Shown here: positions 16,237-25,796 of the stretch, piece after piece
Position numbering within the stretch: position 1 is the stretch's first letter
Layout: each line of letters starts with the position of its first letter
From: Actinomycetes bacterium
GTDB taxonomy: Bacteria > Actinomycetota > Actinomycetes > Actinomycetales > Microbacteriaceae
DNA length: 63,278 nt
Direction: 5' to 3'
Assembly (NCBI GenBank): GCA_023428065.1
Contig: JAEYZI010000096.1
Location: 1 to 63,278, forward strand
Notes under the pieces: model-generated
What the model saw: only the letters and a program-made list of their open reading frames with translations
What the model was told of the DNA's origin: nothing
The model's database searches: none
Position numbers and translations under genes: made by a program

Positions 16237-18309
16237 GTGACCGACTACTCCGCCCGTCATCTCTCCGTCCTCGAGGGCCTTGAGGCGGTGCGCAAGCGCC
16301 CCGGCATGTACATCGGCTCGACCGACTCGCGCGGTCTCATGCACTGCCTGTGGGAGATCATCGACAACTCCGTCGACGAGGCGCTCGCCGGTCACGGCTC
16401 ACAGATCGAGGTCGTGCTGCACGCCGACGACTCGGTCGAGGTGCGCGACCACGCGCGCGGCATCCCCGTCGACATCGAGCCGAAGACGGGGCTCTCGGGT
16501 GTCGAGGTGGTCTTCACCAAGCTCCACGCCGGCGGCAAGTTCGGCAGCGGGTCGTATGCCGCCTCGGGCGGCCTGCACGGCGTCGGCGCCTCCGTCGTGA
16601 ACGCGCTCTCGGAGCGCCTCGATGTCGAGGTCGACCGCGACGGCAAGACGTGGGCGATGTCGTTCCACCGGGGTGAGCCGGGCATCTTCGCGGACTCCGG
16701 CGCTCCGACGCCCGACGCGCCGTTCACGCCGTTCGTCTCCGGCAGCGAGCTGCGCGTCGTCGGGAAGGTCGCCAAGGGCGTCACGGGCACGCGCATCCGC
16801 TACTGGGCCGACCGCCAGATCTTCACGAAGGGGGCGGGCTTCCAGACCGAGGAGCTCGTCGCGCGCGCGCGGCAGACTGCGTTCCTCGTGCCGGGCCTCG
16901 GCATCGAGATCCGCGACGAGCGCGGCGAGGAGCCGACCACCGAGAGCTTCCGCTTCGAGGGGGGCATCACCGAGTTCGTCGAGCACCTCGCGCCCGACGC
17001 GGCCCTCACCGACGTCTGGCGCATCCAGGGCACGGGCGGCTACTCGGAGACGGTGCCCGTGCTGCAGGAGAACGGGCACATGGTGCCGACCGAACTGCAG
17101 CGCGAGTGCGAGGTCGACGTCGCCCTCCGCTGGGGAACCGGGTACGACACGGTCTTCAAGAGCTTCGTGAACATCATCGCGACGCCGAAGGGCGGCACGC
17201 ACCAGGCGGGATTCGAGCAGGGGCTCCTCAAGTTCCTGCGCGCCGAGGTCGAGAAGAACGCGCGCCGTCTCAAGACGGGAAGCGACAAGCTCGAGAAGGA
17301 CGACGTGCTCGCCGGGCTCACGGCCGTGCTCACGGTGCGCCTGCCCGAGCCGCAGTTCGAGGGGCAGACGAAGGAGGTGCTCGGCACCCCGGCGGTGCGA
17401 GCGATCGTCTCCAACGCCGTCGTGAAGGGCCTCCAGGCGCGGTACGCGAGCACGAAGCGCGACGACAAGACGCAGTCAGCGCTCGTGCTCGACAAGGTCG
17501 TCGCCGAGATGAAGTCGCGCATCTCGGCGCGCGCCCACAAGGAGACGCAGCGCCGCAAGAACGCGCTCGAGAGCTCCTCCCTCCCCGCGAAGCTCGTCGA
17601 CTGCCGCTCGAACGACGTCGCCGGCACCGAGCTCTTCATCGTCGAGGGCGACTCGGCTCTCGGCACGGCGAAGCTCGCCCGCGACTCCGAGTACCAGGCG
17701 CTCCTGCCCATCCGCGGCAAGATCCTCAACGTGCAGAAGGCCTCGGTGGCCGACATGCTCGGCAACGCCGAGTGCGCCTCGATCATCCAGGTGATCGGCG
17801 CGGGTTCCGGTCGTTCGTTCGATCTCGACGCCGCACGCTACGGCAAGGTCATCATCATGAGCGACGCGGATGTCGACGGGGCCCACATCCGCACTCTGCT
17901 GCTCACCCTGTTCTTCCGCTACATGCGGCCGATGATCGAGGACGGGCGCGTGTTCGCGGCGGTGCCGCCCCTGCACCGTGTCGTCGCGATGAACCCGGGC
18001 TCGAAGCCCAACGACATCATCTACACGTACTCCGAGCAGGAGCTCCAGTCCGTGCTCGCCGCGCTCAAGAAGCAGGGCCGCCGGTACCAGGACCCGATTC
18101 AGCGCTACAAGGGCCTCGGGGAGATGGATGCGGACCAGCTCGCGGAGACGACGATGAGCCGCGCGCACCGCACGCTGCGGCGCGTGCGCATCGAGGATGC
18201 GGACGCCGCGAACCGCGTGTTCGAGCTGCTCATGGGCAACGACGTCGCGCCGCGCAAGGACTTCATCATCGCGGGCCAGGGGCTCGACCGCTCGCGCGTC
18301 GACGTCTGA
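16237..18309 (+). CDS. parE: DNA topoisomerase IV subunit B
   Basis: ATPase and TOPRIM subunit of a type IIA topoisomerase that decatenates or relaxes DNA. The protein has 690 residues. The GHKL ATPase domain shows EIIDNSVDEAL and GGLHGVGASVVNALS. The TOPRIM domain shows EGDSALG and the metal site DADVDGAHI. The C-terminal segment has the conserved RYKGLGEMD. The pair with a converging A subunit next to sigA, away from dnaA/recF, argues for ParE/ParC rather than GyrB/GyrA. The parC stop is eight bases beyond this stop on the other strand. Confidence 0.92.
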   Translation: MTDYSARHLSVLEGLEAVRKRPGMYIGSTDSRGLMHCLWEIIDNSVDEALAGHGSQIEVVLHADDSVEVRDHARGIPVDIEPKTGLSGVEVVFTKLHAGGKFGSGSYAASGGLHGVGASVVNALSERLDVEVDRDGKTWAMSFHRGEPGIFADSGAPTPDAPFTPFVSGSELRVVGKVAKGVTGTRIRYWADRQIFTKGAGFQTEELVARARQTAFLVPGLGIEIRDERGEEPTTESFRFEGGITEFVEHLAPDAALTDVWRIQGTGGYSETVPVLQENGHMVPTELQRECEVDVALRWGTGYDTVFKSFVNIIATPKGGTHQAGFEQGLLKFLRAEVEKNARRLKTGSDKLEKDDVLAGLTAVLTVRLPEPQFEGQTKEVLGTPAVRAIVSNAVVKGLQARYASTKRDDKTQSALVLDKVVAEMKSRISARAHKETQRRKNALESSSLPAKLVDCRSNDVAGTELFIVEGDSALGTAKLARDSEYQALLPIRGKILNVQKASVADMLGNAECASIIQVIGAGSGRSFDLDAARYGKVIIMSDADVDGAHIRTLLLTLFFRYMRPMIEDGRVFAAVPPLHRVVAMNPGSKPNDIIYTYSEQELQSVLAALKKQGRRYQDPIQRYKGLGEMDADQLAETTMSRAHRTLRRVRIEDADAANRVFELLMGNDVAPRKDFIIAGQGLDRSRVDV

Positions 18310-18317
18310 CGCGCAGA

Positions 18318-20774
18318 CTAGAGCGCCCGGCCGACGGAGCCGACGACTGCGTCGAGCGGCGTGCCCGAGGCGTCGCGCTTCGCCCCCGCCTCCGGCAGCG
18401 TGCGTGCCGCGCCGTCGGTCGAGACCGCGAGAGCGGGGGCCGGCCCGACCCACGCGAGCGCGAGGGCGCTCTCGCCCTTGAGGAAGCTGTGCGAGCGCAC
18501 GCCGCCCGTCGCGCGCCCCTTGCCCGGGAACTCCGCGAAGTGCGACACCTTGCCGCGGCCCGGATCGGTGCCCGGGAGCGTCTCGGTCGGGGTCGAGATC
18601 GTCACGACGACGGCATCGACCGGGTCGACCGCGCCGAAGAAGACGACCGACGCCTTCGCCGAGAGGTTGATGCCCGCCATGCCGCCCGCGGCCGCCCCCT
18701 GCGGCCGCACCTGCGACGCCGGGAAGTGCAGGAGCTGGGCGTCGGAGGCCACGAACACGAGCTCCGCCGAGTCGCCGGCCTGGCCGACGCCGACGACCTC
18801 GTCTCCCGGCTTGAGGGAGATGACCTCGAAGTCGGGGCGGTTGGGGTAGCCGCCGGGCGCGACGCGCTTGACGACACCCTGGAGGGTGCCGAGCGCGATC
18901 GGCTCCTCGGAGGTGAGCGACACGAGTCCGAGCACGCGTTCTCTCTTGTCGATTCCCAGGTAGTCGTTGATGCGCGCGCCGGCCGCGAGCTGCACCGAGT
19001 TCGCGGGCACCGCGGGGAGGTCGACGGGCGTGAAACGGATGAGGCGGCCACGCGAGGTGATCGCGCCGAGCTCTCCGCGGGTCGTGCCGCGCACGGCCGA
19101 GAGGATCGCATCGTGCTTCGACCGCCGGGCCGCCGGCACCGGCCCGTCGACGCCCTCCGGCAGGTCGACGCGCACCGCGCGTCCGGTCGTCGACAGCACG
19201 ACGAGCGTCGGGGCATCCGGGATCTCGAGCGACACGGCACCGGCCTTGCGCGACGAGGCGGTCGCCTTCACCTGCGCACCGGCCTCCGTGAGGAGGGTGC
19301 GGCGCGGCGTTCCGAAGCGCTCGGCAACCTCGTCGAGCTCGACGCCCACCTGCGTGCGGATGCGCGCGGGGTCGGCGAGCAGCGCCTCGAGTTCCGCGAT
19401 CTCCGCGCGCAGCTTGTCGCGCTCGGTCTCGAGCTCGATGCGGCTGAACTTCGTGAGGCGGCGCAGCTGCAGCTCGAGGATGTAGTCGGCCTGGAGCGTC
19501 GAGAGGTCGAAGACGTCGATGAGGCGGGCGCGCGCCTGCGCCGTGTCGTCGCTTCCGCGGATGACCTGGATGACCTCGTCGATGTCGAGGATCGCGATGA
19601 GGAGGCCCTCGACGAGGTGCAGTCGCTCCTGCCGGCGTGCCAGGCGGTATTGCGACCGTCGCGTCACGACCTGGATGCGGTGGTCGAGGTAGACGCGAAG
19701 CATCTCCCGCAGCCCGAGCGTCTGCGGCCTCCCCTCGACGAGCGCGACGTTGTTGATGGAGAAGCCGTCCTCGAGGGGCGTGAGGCGGTAGAGCTGCTCG
19801 AGCACCGCCTCGGGCGAGAAGCCCGTCTTGATGCCGATGACGAGTCGCAGACCGTTCTTGCGGTCGGTGAGGTCGGTGACGTCGGCGATGCCGGTGATCT
19901 TCTTGGCGTTGACCCCGTCCTTGATCTTCTCGATGACCTTCTCGGGGCCGACGAGGTAGGGCAGTTCGGTCACGACGAGTCCCGTGCGCCGCGCGGAGAT
20001 CTGCTCGATCGACACCTTCGCGCGCGTCTTGAACGAGCCGCGGCCGGTCGCGTAGGCGTCGCGGATGCCGTCGAGGCCGACGATCGTGCCGCCCGTCGGG
20101 AGGTCCGGGCCCGGCACGTAGGCCATGAGCTCCTCGAGCGTCGCCTCGGGGTTCTCGAGGAGGTGACGTGCGGCGCCCGCGACCTCGATGAGGTTGTGCG
20201 GGGCCATGTTGGTCGCCATGCCGACCGCGATGCCGCTCGCGCCGTTCACGAGCAGGTTGGGGAACGCCGCGGGGAGCACCTCGGGCTGCGTGAGCTGGTT
20301 GTCGTAGTTGGGCACGAAGTCGACGACATCCTCGTCGAGCGACTCGACGAGCGCGACCGCCGCCGCCTGCATGCGCGCCTCGGTGTAGCGCGGCGCCGCA
20401 GGGCCGTCGTCGAGCGAGCCGAAGTTGCCGTGGCCGTCGACGAGCGGCACACGCATCGTGAAGTCCTGCGCGAGCCGCACGAGGGCGTCGTAGATCGCGG
20501 TGTCGCCGTGCGGGTGAAGGCGGCCCATGACGTCGCCCACGACGCGTGCCGACTTGACGTGTCCGCGGTCGGGACGCAGCCCCATCTCGTTCATCTGGAA
20601 GAGGATGCGGCGCTGCACGGGCTTGAGGCCGTCGCGCGCGTCGGGGAGGGCGCGCGAGTAGATGACGGAGTAGGCGTACTCGAGGAACGACCCCTGCATC
20701 TCGGTCGAGACGTCGACGTCTTCGATGCGTTCGCCGGAGGCAGGGGTGGGGGAGGCGGTGTCGGGCTGAGTCAT
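18318..20774 (-). CDS. parC: DNA topoisomerase IV subunit A
   Basis: DNA breakage-reunion subunit, partner of ParE. The protein has 818 residues. The catalytic tyrosine is Y130 in APRYTEARM. The quinolone-determining region reads HPHGDTAIYD, with Thr92 at the position that is Ser in many quinolone-sensitive enzymes and Asp96 retained. A long coiled-coil (about residues 390-480) and a C-terminal beta-pinwheel region follow. It is convergent with parE and divergent, by 12 bases, from the phosphatase gene. Confidence 0.92.
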   Translation of the reverse strand: MTQPDTASPTPASGERIEDVDVSTEMQGSFLEYAYSVIYSRALPDARDGLKPVQRRILFQMNEMGLRPDRGHVKSARVVGDVMGRLHPHGDTAIYDALVRLAQDFTMRVPLVDGHGNFGSLDDGPAAPRYTEARMQAAAVALVESLDEDVVDFVPNYDNQLTQPEVLPAAFPNLLVNGASGIAVGMATNMAPHNLIEVAGAARHLLENPEATLEELMAYVPGPDLPTGGTIVGLDGIRDAYATGRGSFKTRAKVSIEQISARRTGLVVTELPYLVGPEKVIEKIKDGVNAKKITGIADVTDLTDRKNGLRLVIGIKTGFSPEAVLEQLYRLTPLEDGFSINNVALVEGRPQTLGLREMLRVYLDHRIQVVTRRSQYRLARRQERLHLVEGLLIAILDIDEVIQVIRGSDDTAQARARLIDVFDLSTLQADYILELQLRRLTKFSRIELETERDKLRAEIAELEALLADPARIRTQVGVELDEVAERFGTPRRTLLTEAGAQVKATASSRKAGAVSLEIPDAPTLVVLSTTGRAVRVDLPEGVDGPVPAARRSKHDAILSAVRGTTRGELGAITSRGRLIRFTPVDLPAVPANSVQLAAGARINDYLGIDKRERVLGLVSLTSEEPIALGTLQGVVKRVAPGGYPNRPDFEVISLKPGDEVVGVGQAGDSAELVFVASDAQLLHFPASQVRPQGAAAGGMAGINLSAKASVVFFGAVDPVDAVVVTISTPTETLPGTDPGRGKVSHFAEFPGKGRATGGVRSHSFLKGESALALAWVGPAPALAVSTDGAARTLPEAGAKRDASGTPLDAVVGSVGRAL

Positions 20775-20786
20775 AAGATCGTCGCC

Positions 20787-21896
20787 ATGCTACCGGCGGC
20801 GAAAACGCACAGGCTGAGCCTCGCGGACGTCGTGCCGAATTGCCTCGACGCCCTCGCCGGCAGGAGCGGACGACTGGCTCTTCCGCGAGTCCAGAAGGCC
20901 GTCGTGGTGGTCGTGGACGGGCTCGGGCGCGCCCAGCTCGAGGCGCACGCGGGACACGCGCGCACGCTCGCGCGGAGACTCACGCTCGACCCCGCGATCG
21001 GCGCGGGTTTCCCCACCACGACCGTCGCGGCGCTCGCGACGCTCACCACGGGGGAGTCATCCGGCATGCACGGCCTCGTCGGGTACCGCGTCTACGACCC
21101 GCAGCACGACCGCGTCGTCAACCAGCTGAGCGGCTGGGAGGGCCTCGAGCCGGGCTCCTGGCAGCGGATGCCCACCCTCTTCGAGCGCGCCGCGTCCGCG
21201 GGCATCTCGAGCGTCGCGATCGCGCACCCGCGCTACCGCGACTCCGCATTCACCGCCGCGGTCCTGCGAGGCTCCGCCTTCGCCGATGCGGCGGATGCGG
21301 GGGAGCGCGTCGCGCGGCTCGCGGAGGCCCTCGCCGAGCCGGGACCGGGGCTCGTCTACTACTACGTTCCGGATCTCGACATGGCCGGTCACGCGAAGGG
21401 CGTGGCCTCGAGCGAGTGGGTCGCCGCGCTCGAGGCGCTCGACGCCGAGCTCGAGCGCGCGACGTCGCGCCTCGGCTCGCGCGACGGCATGCTCATCACG
21501 GCCGACCACGGCATGGTCGACGTGCCCGCGCACGCGCACCGCATCGCGTCGCCCGCCCTCCTCGACGGCGTGCGGCATGTCGCGGGTGAGCCGCGCTGCC
21601 TCCAGCTGCACCTCGAGGCCGGCGTGGATGCCGCCGACGTCGCGGCCTCCTGGCGAGACTCGGAGGGGCGTCGCGCGTGGGTCGCGACGCGCGACGAGGC
21701 GGTCGCCGCGGGATGGTTCGGCGCGGTCGACCCCGCCGTGCTGCCCCGGATCGGCGACGTGCTCGTGGCGGCGCGTGGCGACCACGCGTACTACACGGAC
21801 GAGGCAGATCGGGCACGCGGCATGATCGGCCAGCACGGCTCGCTCACGCCCGCGGAGACGGCCGTGCCGCTCCTGAGGTTCGGCGCGTTCGCCTAG
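20787..21896 (+). CDS. Alkaline phosphatase superfamily protein (nucleotide pyrophosphatase/phosphodiesterase type)
   Basis: A 369-residue enzyme of the alkaline phosphatase superfamily. It has VVVDGLG (about residue 40) as the first metal-binding Asp, FPTTTVAAL with the likely nucleophile Thr, DLDMAGHAKG with metal Asp/His, and ITADHGMVDV with the second Asp-His pair. It probably hydrolyses a phosphodiester or pyrophosphate. No signal peptide is evident, so it is likely cytoplasmic. It diverges from parC and ends three bases before the convergent sepH gene. Confidence 0.88.
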   Translation: MLPAAKTHRLSLADVVPNCLDALAGRSGRLALPRVQKAVVVVVDGLGRAQLEAHAGHARTLARRLTLDPAIGAGFPTTTVAALATLTTGESSGMHGLVGYRVYDPQHDRVVNQLSGWEGLEPGSWQRMPTLFERAASAGISSVAIAHPRYRDSAFTAAVLRGSAFADAADAGERVARLAEALAEPGPGLVYYYVPDLDMAGHAKGVASSEWVAALEALDAELERATSRLGSRDGMLITADHGMVDVPAHAHRIASPALLDGVRHVAGEPRCLQLHLEAGVDAADVAASWRDSEGRRAWVATRDEAVAAGWFGAVDPAVLPRIGDVLVAARGDHAYYTDEADRARGMIGQHGSLTPAETAVPLLRFGAFA

Positions 21897-21899
21897 CGG

Positions 21900-22937
21900 T
21901 CAGTCCTCGTCGCCGCGGGCGCCGAAGACGATCTCGTCCCAGCTCGGCATGGACGCGCGTCCCCGGCGCTTGCCGAGCGGTCCCGTCGCGCCCGACGATC
22001 CCGACGCCTTGGCGGCGGGAGCCGAGGTGAACGCGGCGGGCACGGGCTCCTCGGGGACGCCGTCGAGCGGCACGTCGACGAGCTTGACGACGCCCGTCGA
22101 CGGGTGCGCGGCGAGCCCCTGCTCGCCGTCCTCGAGATCGAGCGGCTCGCGCTCCCCGCGCCGGCGGCGCAGGGCCTCGAGCAGGTCCGCCGTGTGGTGG
22201 GTGGCGCTCGGCTCCTCGGCGGGAGCGGGACGCGCGCCGAACTCGAGCTGCGTGAATTCGACCGACGTGACGACCGTCTCGTCGCCGTCGGTCTCGACGG
22301 CGAAGGCGCCCGAGTCGAAGCGCGCGTCGTCGCGCTCGTCGAGCGGCACGGCGCGCAGGCGCGGGATGAGGCTCGGCGGCAGCTCGCCCTGCTGCGAGAG
22401 CTGCACGGCCTCCTGGTTGAGCGGTTGCAGCGCGTGCGTCTTGGGGTCGAACCCCCAGCGGGCGTCGCGGTCGATCTCGGCGGCCGTGAAGGTGAGCTTG
22501 ACGATCCAGCCTCCGCCCTGCTCCTTCCAGCTGGCCCAGCGCTCACCGGTCGCGCCGGCGTCGGCGAGCCGCTCGCGGATGACCGAGCCGAAGGTCGCGC
22601 CGGACGCGAGCGGGTCGGTCTCGACGGCCATGTGGACGGGCACGTTGAGGGCCGACTCGATGACGTACTCGCGCTCGGCGAGCACGGGGCCCTCAAAACG
22701 CTTGATGTACTCGAGCGACGCGCCCGTGACCCGGGCGACGTCCTCGGCCGTCATGCCGGCGCGGATCTGCGCCTGGATCTCGCGGGGCGCGAGGCGGCGC
22801 AGCGGACCGGGGTCGGGCATCGACGCGCGAAGGCGCGACTGCACGGTCTCGTCGACCTCGACGCGGTACTGCTCCCCGTCGTCCGAGGCGACGAGGAGCG
22901 AGCCGTTCTCGACTCCGATGACCTTGAGCTCTTGCAT
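21900..22937 (-). CDS. sepH: Septation protein SepH (DUF3071)
   Basis: Cell-division regulator conserved in actinobacteria. In Streptomyces SepH binds FtsZ and promotes filament assembly. The protein has 345 residues. The N-terminal DUF3071 domain (about 1-170) contains a helix-turn-helix-like segment IRAGMTAEDVARVTGASLE. It is followed by an acidic, low-complexity linker and a conserved C-terminal end (RASMPSWDEIVFG). The start is ATG 22937. It converges on the phosphatase gene and is divergent from the DUF4193 gene. Confidence 0.9.
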   Translation of the reverse strand: MQELKVIGVENGSLLVASDDGEQYRVEVDETVQSRLRASMPDPGPLRRLAPREIQAQIRAGMTAEDVARVTGASLEYIKRFEGPVLAEREYVIESALNVPVHMAVETDPLASGATFGSVIRERLADAGATGERWASWKEQGGGWIVKLTFTAAEIDRDARWGFDPKTHALQPLNQEAVQLSQQGELPPSLIPRLRAVPLDERDDARFDSGAFAVETDGDETVVTSVEFTQLEFGARPAPAEEPSATHHTADLLEALRRRRGEREPLDLEDGEQGLAAHPSTGVVKLVDVPLDGVPEEPVPAAFTSAPAAKASGSSGATGPLGKRRGRASMPSWDEIVFGARGDED

Positions 22938-23144
22938 GCTGAACCGACCTCCAGGCGTCACGATTCGAGGCCAGGATGACACGCCGCACGCCCGTATCCG
23001 GGGAATAACGCGGGCGTGCCGCGAGTTGCACCGGCAGCGGATCCCGGGCTTGCTGGGAGCCGCCTGGGACGGTTTGCAGTTCTGCATCGGATGATGGAGA
23101 CTGACGCCGCTCCACCAGCAATGCACCAATGGAAATGGATGGGA

Positions 23145-23435
23145 ATGGCTACCGATTACGACGCCCCGCGGAAGACCGACGACGACACGGAGTCGATCCA
23201 GGCCCTCCAGGAGCGTGTCCCCGACAAGCTGTCGGGCGTGGTCGACGTCGACGACGCCGACAACCCGGGTTTCGAGCTCGCGGGCCAGGACCTGTCCGAC
23301 CTCGACCTGGACGTCGTCGTGCTGCCCCCGCAGGAGGACGAGTTCACGTGCGTGAACTGCTTCCTGGTAAAGCACCAGTCGCAGTTCGACCACAAGACCG
23401 ATCTCGGCCCGATCTGCATCGAGTGCGCGAGCTAA
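23145..23435 (+). CDS. DUF4193 family small protein
   Basis: A 96-residue actinobacterial protein of unknown function. Most of it is acidic (DVDDADNPGF, DLDLDVVVLP). A C-terminal four-Cys site, C69-x2-C72 and C91-x2-C94, would bind one zinc. The ATG at 23145 gives the usual length. The stop overlaps the convergent DUF3093 stop by four bases. Confidence 0.9.
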   Translation: MATDYDAPRKTDDDTESIQALQERVPDKLSGVVDVDDADNPGFELAGQDLSDLDLDVVVLPPQEDEFTCVNCFLVKHQSQFDHKTDLGPICIECAS

Positions 23436-23869
23436 GCGCGCGCTGATCGGATCGCCGCGGCGAGCTCATCGGCGTGCCGGCTCGAGATGAGCCAGTAGGG
23501 CGTGGGATCCGCGGGGTCGTCGAGCGTCACGCGCACGACATCCGGGATCCATCCGCGGATGAGCAGCCACGCGTCCGCGTGGAGGCCCGTGCCCCGCTCG
23601 CGGACCGCATCCGGGCCGTGCGCGGCGACGACGTCGCCGACGACGGCGAGCGGCAGCCGGGCGCGACCCGCGCGCAGCTCGCCGTCGGCAACCTCGACCG
23701 TCGGCGTGGTCGCGATGAGCACCACCACGATGCCGAGGTAGAGCCCGATCGCGACGACGACACCCGCGACGGGCGAGATCGGCAGGAACACGAGCAGCGA
23801 GGCGGGGATCACGAGAGCCGTCGCGATGTAGATCCACGGGGCGGGCCAGAGTCGTTCACGGTAGGTCAT
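23432..23869 (-). CDS. DUF3093 family membrane protein
   Basis: A 145-residue protein with two membrane segments at about residues 12-30 and 34-55 and a cytoplasmic or surface domain of about 90 residues; function unknown. The family is regularly found beside dut and DUF4193 in actinobacteria. It is divergent from dut, with 33 bases between starts. Confidence 0.88.
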   Translation of the reverse strand: MTYRERLWPAPWIYIATALVIPASLLVFLPISPVAGVVVAIGLYLGIVVVLIATTPTVEVADGELRAGRARLPLAVVGDVVAAHGPDAVRERGTGLHADAWLLIRGWIPDVVRVTLDDPADPTPYWLISSRHADELAAAIRSARA

Positions 23870-23890
23870 CACGCCTATTCGACCATGGAC

Positions 23891-23896
23891 TATCGT
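23891..23896 (+). promoter_or_regulatory. -10 element of a leaderless dut promoter
   Basis: TATCGT, six bases before the GTG at 23903. This favours that start over the in-frame ATG at 23885, which lies upstream of the -10. Confidence 0.45.
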
Positions 23897-23902
23897 CGTG
23901 GG

Positions 23903-24355
23903 GTGACCGAGTCCGTCGAGGTGCTGTTGCGCGGCGACACCGTCCCCGCCTATGCCCATCCCGGCGATGCCGGGGCCGATCTCGTCTCCGCCGAGGACGT
24001 CGTGCTGGCTCCCGGCGAGCGCGCTGTCGTGGGCACGGGCGTCTCGATCGCCCTGCCCGACGGCTATGTGGCCTTCGTCGTCCCGCGCAGCGGTCTCGCC
24101 GCCAAGCACGGGATCACGATCGTCAACAGCCCGGGGACCGTCGACGCGGGCTACCGCGGCGAGATCCGGGTCACGCTGCTGAACACCGATGCGCGCGAGA
24201 GCTACGCCGTCTCGGCGGGTGACCGCATCGCCCAGCTCATCGTCATGCCCGTGAGCCGGGCCCGCTTCATCCCGGTCGAGCGCCTCCCGGGCTCCGACCG
24301 CGGCGAGGGCGGATTCGGCTCGACCGGCTACTCGACCCCAGGAGGAACCCCATGA
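23903..24355 (+). CDS. dut: dUTP diphosphatase
   Basis: Homotrimeric enzyme that hydrolyses dUTP to dUMP, keeping uracil out of DNA and feeding dTMP synthesis. The protein has 150 residues. All five dUTPase motifs are present: DAGADL, PRSGLA, GTVDAGYRGE, DRIAQLIV and the flexible C-terminal GEGGFGSTG. The stop overlaps the ATG of the DUF3710 gene (ATGA), so the two are translationally coupled. Confidence 0.97.
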   Translation: MTESVEVLLRGDTVPAYAHPGDAGADLVSAEDVVLAPGERAVVGTGVSIALPDGYVAFVVPRSGLAAKHGITIVNSPGTVDAGYRGEIRVTLLNTDARESYAVSAGDRIAQLIVMPVSRARFIPVERLPGSDRGEGGFGSTGYSTPGGTP

Positions 24356-24963
24356 GCGACGTCCCCGTGGACGACGTCCCCGTCGACCAGCCGAAGTCGG
24401 CACCCGCGGACCGCGCCGAGAACGGTCCCCTCGACGTCTCCGAGGCGAACGCGGTGCGCCCCTATGTCGACCTCGGCGGTGTCAAGATCCTGCCGCGTCC
24501 CGAGCTCGCCGTCCGCCTCGAGATCGAGGAGGGCAGCAAGCGCGTCGTCGCGGTCGCCCTCGACTACGCCGACTCGACGCTGCAGGTGCAGCCGTTCGCG
24601 GCGCCCCGCACGAGCGGTCTGTGGCACGAGATCCGCGAGCAGATCGTCGAGCAGATCTCGCGCCAGGGGGGCTCGACCCAGACGATCGACGGCCCCTTCG
24701 GCCCCGAGCTCCGTGCCGAGATCCCGGCGCCGGCCGGCAACGCCCCCGGGGTGCGGATCGCGCGCTTCGTGGGCGTCGACGGGCCGCGCTGGTTCCTGCG
24801 CGGCGTGATCAGCGGCGAGGCGGCCGTCGATCCGGATGCGGCGGCGCAGGTCGAGGACCTCTTCCGCAGCATCGTCGTCGTGCGCGGCAACACGCCGATG
24901 CCGCCGCGCGACCTCATCCCCCTCACCGTCCCGGCGAACGTGCAGCCGGGCGAGCAGGCCTGA
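24352..24963 (+). CDS. DUF3710 family protein
   Basis: A 203-residue cytoplasmic protein of the actinobacterial DUF3710 family, almost always next to dut; function unknown. The acidic N-terminus (about 1-35) is followed by a mixed alpha/beta domain with PFAAPRTSGLWHEIR and GPRWFLRG segments. The last residues PMPPRDLIPL are conserved. It overlaps dut by four bases and the next gene by one base (TGATG). Confidence 0.9.
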   Translation: MSDVPVDDVPVDQPKSAPADRAENGPLDVSEANAVRPYVDLGGVKILPRPELAVRLEIEEGSKRVVAVALDYADSTLQVQPFAAPRTSGLWHEIREQIVEQISRQGGSTQTIDGPFGPELRAEIPAPAGNAPGVRIARFVGVDGPRWFLRGVISGEAAVDPDAAAQVEDLFRSIVVVRGNTPMPPRDLIPLTVPANVQPGEQA

Positions 24964-25727
24964 TGCCGGCCGGAGATCCGACCGAGGGTCGGCATCCGGC
25001 GGACGACGCCCACCCCGCGGCGGGGGAGGAGTCCGTGCCGACGCTCTCGGACGCCATGGCGGCGGCCGCGCATCGTTCGGCCCTCGGGCACGTGCGTCCC
25101 GGCGAGGCCCCGAGCGGCCGGGCGCTCCTCGCGGCGGTCGGCGGGGTGCGCGGTCTCGTCGAGTCGATCCTCCCGCCGCTGCTCTTCCTCGTGGTGTTCA
25201 CGATCACGCAGGAGCTCGTGCCGTCGGTGCTCGCGCCCCTCGCCCTCGCGGTCGTGTTCATCGCGGCGCGCCTCGTGATGCGCCAGCCCGTCATGACGGC
25301 CGTCGTGGGCGCGCTCGGGGTCGGGATCTCCGCGGGCCTCGCGCTGCTCAGCGGTCGGGCGTCCGACAACTTCCTGCCGGGGCTCATCATCAACGTCGTG
25401 CTGCTCGTCGCGATGCTCGTGAGCATCGCCGTGCGGCGCCCGCTCATCGGGGTGATGGCGGGCCTTCTCACGAACGACCCCGCGTGGCGGCGCGATCCGG
25501 CGAAGGTGCGGGTGGCGCTCATCGCGACCGTCGTCTGGGCGGCCCTCCCGGCCGTGCGGCTCGCGGTCGAGGTGCCGCTGTATCTCGCCGACGACGCGGC
25601 GGGCCTCGCGGCGATGAAGCTGCTCCTCGGTATCCCGCCGTACGCGATCGTGCTGTGGGTGACGTGGCTGCTCATCCGCAGCGCGTGGTCCGGCGCGTCG
25701 CGCGACGAGCGTCCCGAGAGCGCGTAA
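24963..25727 (+). CDS. DUF3159 family membrane protein
   Basis: A 254-residue actinobacterial membrane protein. The polar N-terminus (about 1-50) is followed by about six hydrophobic segments, starting with ILPPLLFLVVFTITQELV. The family is linked with dut/DUF3710; function unknown. It is the last gene of the dut operon. Confidence 0.88.
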   Translation: MPAGDPTEGRHPADDAHPAAGEESVPTLSDAMAAAAHRSALGHVRPGEAPSGRALLAAVGGVRGLVESILPPLLFLVVFTITQELVPSVLAPLALAVVFIAARLVMRQPVMTAVVGALGVGISAGLALLSGRASDNFLPGLIINVVLLVAMLVSIAVRRPLIGVMAGLLTNDPAWRRDPAKVRVALIATVVWAALPAVRLAVEVPLYLADDAAGLAAMKLLLGIPPYAIVLWVTWLLIRSAWSGASRDERPESA

Positions 25728-25729
25728 GA

Positions 25730-25747
25730 TATCTCGATGTCAAGATA
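25730..25747. promoter_or_regulatory. Imperfect 18-bp palindrome upstream of acnA, candidate operator
   Basis: TATCTCGATGTCAAGATA differs from its own reverse complement only at a few inner positions. It lies directly after the DUF3159 stop and 117 bases before acnA. The layout resembles MarR-type operators. It does not match the Corynebacterium AcnR site. The regulator is unknown. Confidence 0.45.
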
Positions 25748-25777
25748 AATCGGCGGGGTGCGCCCCGGCGGGCAGGC

Positions 25778-25796
25778 TTAGGCTTGCCTTGCTGGT
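25778..25796 (+). promoter_or_regulatory. Weak DtxR/IdeR-like iron box upstream of acnA
   Basis: TTAGGCTTGCCTTGCTGGT agrees with the 19-bp iron-box consensus TTAGGTTAGSCTAACCTAA at 11 positions, mainly in the left half. Aconitase is an iron-sulfur enzyme, so iron control would make sense, but the match is partial. Confidence 0.25.

Noticed and set aside
16237..20774. gyrB/gyrA instead of parE/parC
   Set aside because: The subunits are convergent and beside sigA/sepH, not in the dnaA-dnaN-recF-gyrB-gyrA order; a genome-wide check for a second pair would settle it.
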